Below the pieces are notes generated by a model. That model made no database searches and had not been told where the DNA came from. It worked only from the letters and a program-made list of their open reading frames with translations. The position numbers and the translations under genes are program-made. From Adineta vaga (lineage: Eukaryota; Rotifera), in the NCBI GenBank assembly GCA_021613535.1, contig CP075492.1:13702001-13766000 (forward strand): 64,000 bases of DNA, read 5' to 3'. How positions within the stretch are numbered: the first letter of the stretch is position 1; each line of letters starts with the position of its first letter. This document shows positions 58,350-64,000 of this stretch, piece by piece.

Positions 58350-59881
58350 ATGTGTGAAAGATTTTTTAGATTACAAATGTCAGCCATACTAAGATCGATT
58401 ATGTTATCATCTGGAATTCTTCTGTGCACAACGATGTTCGTCGTCTGCTCGATGACAGACAGAAATACTAGTCATATAGTATTGATTACATCGCCTTTCT
58501 ATGGTCATATGATTCCAATGATAGATTTAGCTAAACGTTTAGCTGTTCATCATTATGTTACTTATATTGTATCAGTATCTAAACTTGATATACTCAAACA
58601 TCGTGGATTTATTGACGAAAACGAAACGAATGATTTGAATGATTCAAGACTAAAGATAATTGGTTTATATGATGGTAATAATGATGATTATGAAGTAAGT
58701 TGAATCATACTGGAAATGAAACATAATTACGTATTTCGAAAAAAAAACAATGGAAGTAAGAGAAGTCATTTTGTTAATAGGCTACCAATCCCGATACTAT
58801 CAATCATATTCCATTAATACTCGATCGAATGCATGAACCACTTTTACAGCTTCTTTTTCCTGTATCGACTACTTCTTCGTCTTCTCGACTGATTCGTTAT
58901 CCCATTGATCTAATCATTTCAGATCTATTCATTGTCTCACCTGTTTTTGAAGGCTCTAAAAGAGGTATTATGACTTATTTCTTTGTGCCTAACAATTTGA
59001 GAGCGCATATGAATTATATCAATCTATCATCGAAAAAAATTCAAAATGATGAATCGGGTATAGATTTTGATCGTTCTCTACACAAAGCAATGTCCTTTGT
59101 CAAAGGACTGGTTTGTAATTCGATTCGTGAATTAGATAGACAATCTCTTCAAGATTTACGACAAAAAACAGTACCAGGTTCAGATAAACCCATTTTCTTT
59201 ATCGCACCACTTATGTCCGAAGATCATCTCGACGAAAAATACCGTGATGCAAGTGTTAAACAATGGTTAGATACACAATGGAAAAAAACAAATGGTATAC
59301 CATCTGTAATCTATATTAGTTTTGGATCATGGGCCTATCTCAAACCAAAACAACTCGAGGAAATTATTTGTGCTCTTAAACAATATCCTTTTATTTGGTC
59401 ATTGAAAGCAAATTTACAAGCAACAATTTCATCTTCGTCGATTCATAAAGATAAACATATACTTCTTCAGTGGGCTCCGCAACGATCGATTCTTTCACAT
59501 CCTGCAATACGTCTATTTATTTCACATGGTGGTTGGAATAGTCTACTTGAAGGTATGTTAGCTGGAAAACCAATACTTGTTTGGCCTCTATTTGGTGATC
59601 AAATTATTAATGGACTTCGATTAGAAGTTGAATTTGAGATGGGTCGATGTATAAGATATGCTGATCTTTCTAGTGGTCAACGACTTGTATCGAGTGATGA
59701 GCTGACACAATACTTAAAAGAAATATTCAATCAAGAAATGACCTACGTTCGAAATGCTCAACATATTCGACAAATAATGATGCATGCTAAAGAGAGAAGT
59801 TCCCGGAAAGATTTCGAAAAGATTATCAAAATTGTTAATAATCGAATAGCTACACAACCAACTAAACACACTGATTTGTGA
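58350..59881 (+). CDS. UDP-glycosyltransferase (GT1 / UGT family)
   Basis: Two exons (58350-58694 and 58781-59881, 86-bp GT-AG intron) give 481 residues. The N-terminus is a signal peptide or anchor (SIMLSSGILLCTTMFVVCSM); an alternative Met lies nine codons in. The acceptor lobe starts HIVLITSPFYGHMIPMIDLA, with the conserved early His replaced by SPFYGHM. The donor lobe has SVIYISFGSWAYLKPKQLEE and the UGT signature LLQWAPQRSILSHPAIRLFI - SHGGWNSLLEGMLAGKPILV - WPLFGDQIIN. It transfers a sugar from a UDP-sugar to small lipophilic acceptors, usually for detoxification. The C-terminal membrane anchor and dilysine tail of animal UGTs are absent, so a soluble plant- or bacterial-type enzyme is possible. 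It converges with Ddl. Confidence 0.88.
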
Positions 59882-60253
59882 TCTAATATAAATTTATTCA
59901 CTTCCAAACAATATAATTGATAAAGCTGACTAAATAGATTTCGAAAGAACAATAATATCATGTACATCAAAATACAATCGTTTTTTAGATAAGAAGAAAA
60001 CAAAATCCGTATTCATTAACCGTACACAGACGTTTTGTTCTGTTTACTTGAATACATCGTTATGTTTCCTTTCCTTATCATACATTCATGTATTAATCTC
60101 TCATAATTTTCTTATCTGAATTTCTTTTCGAACAAAATTCCACAAGAAATAATCGATGTTATTTGTAACTCTTAGAACTACCTAGAATAACATTTATTGA
60201 CGAATGCATTCTTCATACTTATTTTTTTCATAGCAACATGCAAAAAACATCAG
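59882..60253. other. Intergenic between convergent UGT and Ddl genes
   Basis: AT-rich 3' flanks; nothing else seen. Confidence 0.5.
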
Positions 60254-61351
60254 TTAGAGAACTTCTTTAAATAATTGTTTATAGAGTTCGATGCGTTTAT
60301 CACCAGCCCATTCACTTTGAGCCATTTGCTGCATAATGATACTATATTCTGTTTGTGATGGTGCAGTATTAACTTCGAGAAAAAAGATTTTCTCATCTGG
60401 AAGTTTAAGCATCAAATCAATTCGAACTAGTCCACTTAAATTAAGCTTTTCATACAGTTCACGTACACCAATTTCTACTCGTTTCTTTATTTCTTCATTC
60501 AGATTTGCCGGAGTGATTACTTGAGTTTCTGGACTGCCTTCAAATTTTGTTTCACTATCGAAGAAACCTGATGCTCGTTGATGAACGATTTCTGTAATAG
60601 GTAAAACTTGAATATCACCATTGATTTTAAAAAGACCAACAGTTAATTCACGACCATCAATAAATTGTTCGACAAGGATTTGATTTGATTCTTTGAAAGC
60701 AACATTGAAAGCTTCGTTCAATTGTGATATTTCCGTTATTTTTGTTACTCCAAGACTCGAACCAGAATCTGCAGGTTTAACGATTAATGGCAAACGAAAA
60801 TGATTCGTTTCAAGTGCATGTAATACTAATGAATCATCAACTGATACAGAACGAAAGACGTCAATGGATGGTGAAACGTGAATAATAGAAGAATTGAAAG
60901 AACGAACTATTCGATTGGCGATACTTTTATTGAATGTAATAGCTAAAATATAGATTCTTATATAATAAAATGAAATTATTTCAAATATACCTGATGAAAG
61001 AAGATTACATCCAATAAATGGTACATTAGAAATCTGTAGATATCCTTGTATTTGACCATCTTCACCTGGAGCGCCACCAATCAGAAGAAAAGCTAATTTG
61101 AATTTAATTGTCTCTTGATTTGGTAATGTTAATGAAAAATTATTTCGATCAATATGAATTTTTTGTTCATTATTATTCGAATCTTCGTAATACCATCCAT
61201 CTTTATTAACATAAATTAAATAGGTTTGATACTCTTCATCTCCTTGAAAAAGTTTCTCAATATGTTTGGCACTCCAAACAGCACAAACACCTTCGGGAGA
61301 ATATCCACCAGCAAGAAGAGCAATCGGTGCGCTTTTATTACTTTTTTTCAT
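60254..61351 (-). CDS. ddl: D-alanine--D-alanine ligase, bacterial type, with one intron
   Basis: Two exons (61351-60991 and 60942-60254) around a 48-bp GT-AG intron give 349 residues, a normal Ddl length. The intron has no stop and keeps frame, so an unspliced reading inserts 16 residues between SS and AITFNKSIANR; splicing restores the family pattern. Motifs: LLAGGYSPEG near the start with the substrate Glu, LLIGGAPGEDGQIQGYL, the ATP-grasp loop KPADSGSSLGVTKI, LVEQFIDGRELTVGLF, LVRIDLMLK and the Mg2+ site FLEVNTAPSQTEYS. The usual NTxPGMT is NTAPSQT here. The enzyme makes D-Ala-D-Ala from two D-alanines with ATP, a step of bacterial peptidoglycan synthesis. Animals lack it; a bacterial-origin Ddl is known in Adineta vaga. 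Cytosolic, no signal peptide. Confidence 0.93.
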   Translation of the reverse strand: MKKSNKSAPIALLAGGYSPEGVCAVWSAKHIEKLFQGDEEYQTYLIYVNKDGWYYEDSNNNEQKIHIDRNNFSLTLPNQETIKFKLAFLLIGGAPGEDGQIQGYLQISNVPFIGCNLLSSGIFEIISFYYIRIYILAITFNKSIANRIVRSFNSSIIHVSPSIDVFRSVSVDDSLVLHALETNHFRLPLIVKPADSGSSLGVTKITEISQLNEAFNVAFKESNQILVEQFIDGRELTVGLFKINGDIQVLPITEIVHQRASGFFDSETKFEGSPETQVITPANLNEEIKKRVEIGVRELYEKLNLSGLVRIDLMLKLPDEKIFFLEVNTAPSQTEYSIIMQQMAQSEWAGDKRIELYKQLFKEVL

Positions 61352-61523
61352 TTATGCACTCGATGAGACGACAATGTGTAAATGATTTTTACTCAAGGTT
61401 TTATTCTGCAGAACGGAAAGAAAGATAAATATACAGGCTTATGAAACTATGCTAATCAAGTGAAGAAAAATAAAAGCACGTTTATCTCACACGTAGTAAT
61501 TGTTATTTACAGAGAAATACGAC
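61352..61523. promoter_or_regulatory. Shared divergent promoter region of ddl and alr
   Basis: The start codons of Ddl (61351, -) and alanine racemase (61524, +) are 172 bp apart, so both upstream regions must lie here. I see no core motif I can defend; the role is inferred from gene orientation. Confidence 0.4.
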
Positions 61524-62784
61524 ATGTGTTCACTTCATCGATCTATACTAGCACCAAATGAATGTACAGTATCTGAGATTGTTACTGCATCTTCGATTAT
61601 GCGCATTGATTTGAATGCAATGCGATGTAATCTCGAGCAATTCTGCAGTGTTGTTGCATCAACAACCAAAATGATGATGATAGTTAAAGCTTCAGCATAT
61701 GGTGTTGGTATAAAAAAAATTGGTAAATGGGCAGAAAAAACACGTTTAATCGATTATTTAGCTGTAGTATATACAGCAGAAGGTGTAGAACTAAGGAAAG
61801 CAAATATTCATTTACCAATTATGGTAATTAACATTGATAAAGAAGATTTTAAGATATGTCAAGAATACAATCTTGAACTAGTTATCTATTCTATCTCATT
61901 ATTACAACAATTGATGATATGGCTTGAAAAAAATACTCAAAGTACGTAAAAATCGGATATTCTATTTATTGTATTTATTCTTTTTAGTATGTAGCTTTCC
62001 AAGCATTCACGTAAAGATAAATACTGGTATGAATCGTTTAGGATTGGATATAGATGAAATTCCGGTGTTTCTGAATATTCTCTTCAAGTATACTAGGTGT
62101 CGTCTGATGGTGAAATCGATTTATACCCATGTAGCAGCTAGTGATGATCCTCAGGAAGATCAATATACAGCCGACCAAACACGTGCCTATCTTTCCAGTG
62201 TTCATATCTTGGAGACAGGTCTTGGTTATACAGTATTGAAACATATGTGTAATTCAATGGGTATTTTACGTCATCCAAATCTTCATTTTGATATGGTGCG
62301 AGTAGGAGGTGGTTTATATGGTGCTGCTGAATGTTTCCTACCATATATGTCAACATTGTTACCTGCTATATCTATGATGAGTACTGTCACACAAGTACGT
62401 CATGTTAAAAAAGATTCGACAATTGGTTATAACCGACGTGGACGAGTCAATCGTGATTCTTTTATTGGGATCCTTCGTCTTGGTTATGCCGATGGTTTAC
62501 GACGACAACTAGGAAATGGACATGGACATGTATGGATACATGATTGTCGAGTGTCATTTATTGGTTCTATATGTATGGATTTTGCTATGATCGATCTGAC
62601 CGATGTTCCAGTTGATAACAAGTATGAATTAGAAAATGAATCTGTCGAAATATTTGGTAGTCATAATAATATTGAAGAAATAGCTCGGTGTTCTGATACG
62701 ATTGTGTTTGATTTTATTTCAACTATTGGTAAAAGAGTAAAGCGTGTGTATATCGAGGATGAAAAGAATAAAGAAGATTTTTAG
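61524..62784 (+). CDS. alr: Alanine racemase, PLP-dependent, bacterial type, with one intron
   Basis: Two exons (61524-61945 and 61995-62784) around a 49-bp GT-AG intron give 403 residues. The start is the ATG at 61524 (an in-frame TTG at 61500 is less likely). Lys55 in MMIVKASAYGVG binds pyridoxal phosphate. The barrel continues through HVKINTGMNRLGLD, SIYTHVAASDDP, CNSMGILRHPNLHFDMVRVG and GGLYGA. The second catalytic residue is Tyr286 in STIGYNRRG, followed by LGYADGLRRQLGNG and IGSICMDFAMIDLTD. It interconverts L- and D-alanine and so feeds the ligase next door. Animals mostly lack this fold-type III racemase in this bacterial form; an acquired copy is known in bdelloids. The end (VYIEDEKNKEDF) has a short extra acidic tail. 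Confidence 0.93.
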
Positions 62785-62907
62785 TGCTTACAAAATAGAA
62801 TTTTATGTTCCGTAACAGATTAAATTAGAATGTAGTATATTTATTTAAAAGCATTAAACGGCACAAATAAATATATGAACAAAAAAATGACAAATAAAAG
62901 ATTCTAT

Positions 62908-64000
62908 TTAATTAATTATATTATAAACGCTGTCTTGTACTATTTTCTTTCCTTTGAACATATCTGTTAACCAATGACTATCGGCATTCTTTTCTTCTAT
63001 GTAAAGATCAAGTGCTTTTCGACATCTTCGACGAATATTGAAAAGATTCATTAAGTCTGTTGATGATAACAAATGTATTTCTTCACATGCTTGAAATACA
63101 TATTCGATAAAGCCATGTTGAATTCCAACTAAAATTGCTTCATTCTGTTCTGGATGAGCTGATATGCATAACAATTGCGCAGCAAATTGACGCACACATT
63201 CACTAATATTTTCAAGAGAAATACTTGCAATTTCGATAACACCATAAGTTGGTTGATTCGATGTTACTTCATACATACCAGCACAAATATCAGATTCGGG
63301 TAAGAAACCGTAAAGTGCTCGAAGACATCTGATCGCCATCATTCCGTAAGAACTAGCACATTTGGCTGGAAGTGACGAAATATATTCAAAAGGAATGGCT
63401 GATATTGATAGTAAAGATAAAATTGCATCAGTCTTTTCTTCAGATGATAATAGAACAAGTGAACTAATTGGTTCTAAATGAACATTCGAACATCGAGGTG
63501 CCGATGGACGAGTAAGAATTGAATTGAAATTAAGAGTTAAACTAGTATCTGGAAGTTTTATTTCAACATCTGTGAATGTTTCATAAGATTTAGTTCTTTC
63601 CATTGGTATTTCATATTGAGTTAAATGACGAATCCATGCTTGTAGAATGGAAACTTCTTGTGATGTAAATGCACCAAACATACGTCCACCCCATTTCATT
63701 TCACGAACAAGTTTACTTCGTTCCGGTTCACCACGAACAATCCATTGACTATCAGCAAGTGTACGTAGGAAGGTCAGCGAATGATTAGGATAAAGAAGTG
63801 GATCGAGCCAATCATTCAGTTTCATTCCTGTTCGACCTCCAATTTTTCCCAAACATGATGCATGAATTGAATGAGCTGCAATTGATTTTTCACCAAAGAT
63901 TTTTTCTAATGACTTGTCAAGATCAGAATACGGTATTGGTGTTGTAGGAAGTTCAGATGCGAGAAGAAATCCTGCTTGAATACGTTTCCAAGCCGTACTT
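62908..64000 (-). CDS. C-terminal part of a large unrecognised protein, cut by the window edge
   Basis: The minus frame is open from 64000 to the stop at 62910-62908, at least 363 residues. The edge part (SIHASCLGKIGGRTGMKLND, then WLDPLLYPNHSLTFLRTLAD and SQWIVRGEPERSKLVREMKW) is rich in His, Trp and Arg; the C-terminal half (from about 63500) is helical, Leu/Cys-rich and looks like armadillo/HEAT-type helices (SECVRQFAAQLLCISAHPEQ). No signal peptide is visible because the start is outside. I do not recognise the family. A helical heme-oxygenase-like or iron-containing redox fold crossed my mind for the edge part but I cannot support it. It converges with alr, 123 bp away. Confidence 0.7.
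   Translation of the reverse strand, partial: STAWKRIQAGFLLASELPTTPIPYSDLDKSLEKIFGEKSIAAHSIHASCLGKIGGRTGMKLNDWLDPLLYPNHSLTFLRTLADSQWIVRGEPERSKLVREMKWGGRMFGAFTSQEVSILQAWIRHLTQYEIPMERTKSYETFTDVEIKLPDTSLTLNFNSILTRPSAPRCSNVHLEPISSLVLLSSEEKTDAILSLLSISAIPFEYISSLPAKCASSYGMMAIRCLRALYGFLPESDICAGMYEVTSNQPTYGVIEIASISLENISECVRQFAAQLLCISAHPEQNEAILVGIQHGFIEYVFQACEEIHLLSSTDLMNLFNIRRRCRKALDLYIEEKNADSHWLTDMFKGKKIVQDSVYNIIN

Noticed and set aside
60943-60990. Ddl intron as a 16-residue coding insertion
   Set aside because: It is open in frame, but it has GT-AG ends, encodes an Ile/Tyr/Phe-rich run unlike Ddl, and its removal restores the family pattern.
1-64000. Transposons or retrotransposons
   Set aside because: I saw no reverse transcriptase, integrase or transposase motif and no long terminal or inverted repeats.
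1-64000. tRNA or rRNA genes
   Set aside because: No cloverleaf with A/B boxes or rRNA-like stretch stood out by eye; a tRNA scan would be needed to exclude them.

Overview
The window looks like nuclear DNA of a bdelloid rotifer (Adineta/Rotaria type). It is strongly AT-rich, its genes are cut by very short GT-AG introns (mostly 45-65 bp), it holds many divergent rhodopsin-like GPCRs, and it mixes typical metazoan genes (iGluR, TRPM, astacin, Fuseless-like, ankyrin/E3 adaptors) with bacterial- or fungal-type enzymes that carry eukaryotic introns or signal anchors (Ddl, alanine racemase, MysC-like ATP-grasp, LicD, P1 peptidase). A bdelloid is known to encode Ddl and Alr acquired from bacteria, and an iGluR with a K+-channel-like pore signature; both occur here. 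The assignment is inference from content, not a search.

Layout. 0-5.7 kb: decayed FEM1-like gene, F-box fragment, ankyrin protein with a possible SOCS-box exon, GPCR relic. 6.3-12 kb: astacin protease (-), a doubtful small ORF, EEP-fold phosphatase/nuclease (+), Fuseless-like membrane protein (+). 12.4-21 kb: a GPCR (-), a fungal/arthropod-type defensin (-), a long degenerate ~93-bp repeat field, then a second GPCR copy with an in-frame 405-bp deletion. 22-31.5 kb: MysC-like ATP-grasp (+), LicD protein (-), NHL-repeat membrane protein (-), small secreted protein (-), DUF3431-like protein (-), broken P1 peptidase (+). 32.6-40.2 kb: truncated AIG1 GTPase (+), intronless iGluR with VGYG pore (-), CAP59-like glycosyltransferase (+), GPCR (-).

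41-53.3 kb is the most striking part: a 25-exon TRPM-type channel gene runs straight into 49 tandem exons, nearly all exactly 84 bp and phase 0, each coding one 28-residue ribonuclease-inhibitor-type leucine-rich repeat. The two reading frames miss each other by one base at an A-run, so this is either one giant TRPM-LRR gene with an error or lesion at the join, or a channel gene that has lost its repeat tail.

53.6-64 kb: GPCR (-), GPCR relic (-), UDP-glycosyltransferase (+), then Ddl (-) and alanine racemase (+) transcribed divergently from a 172-bp gap, so D-alanine supply and D-Ala-D-Ala ligation are paired, and finally the 3' part of an unrecognised protein (-) running off the edge.

Several frames are broken by single-base changes in A-runs (FEM1-like gene, P1 peptidase, F-box fragment, TRPM/LRR join). 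That pattern may reflect homopolymer errors in the assembly as well as real decay. All splice sites were placed by hand from GT/AG and phase.
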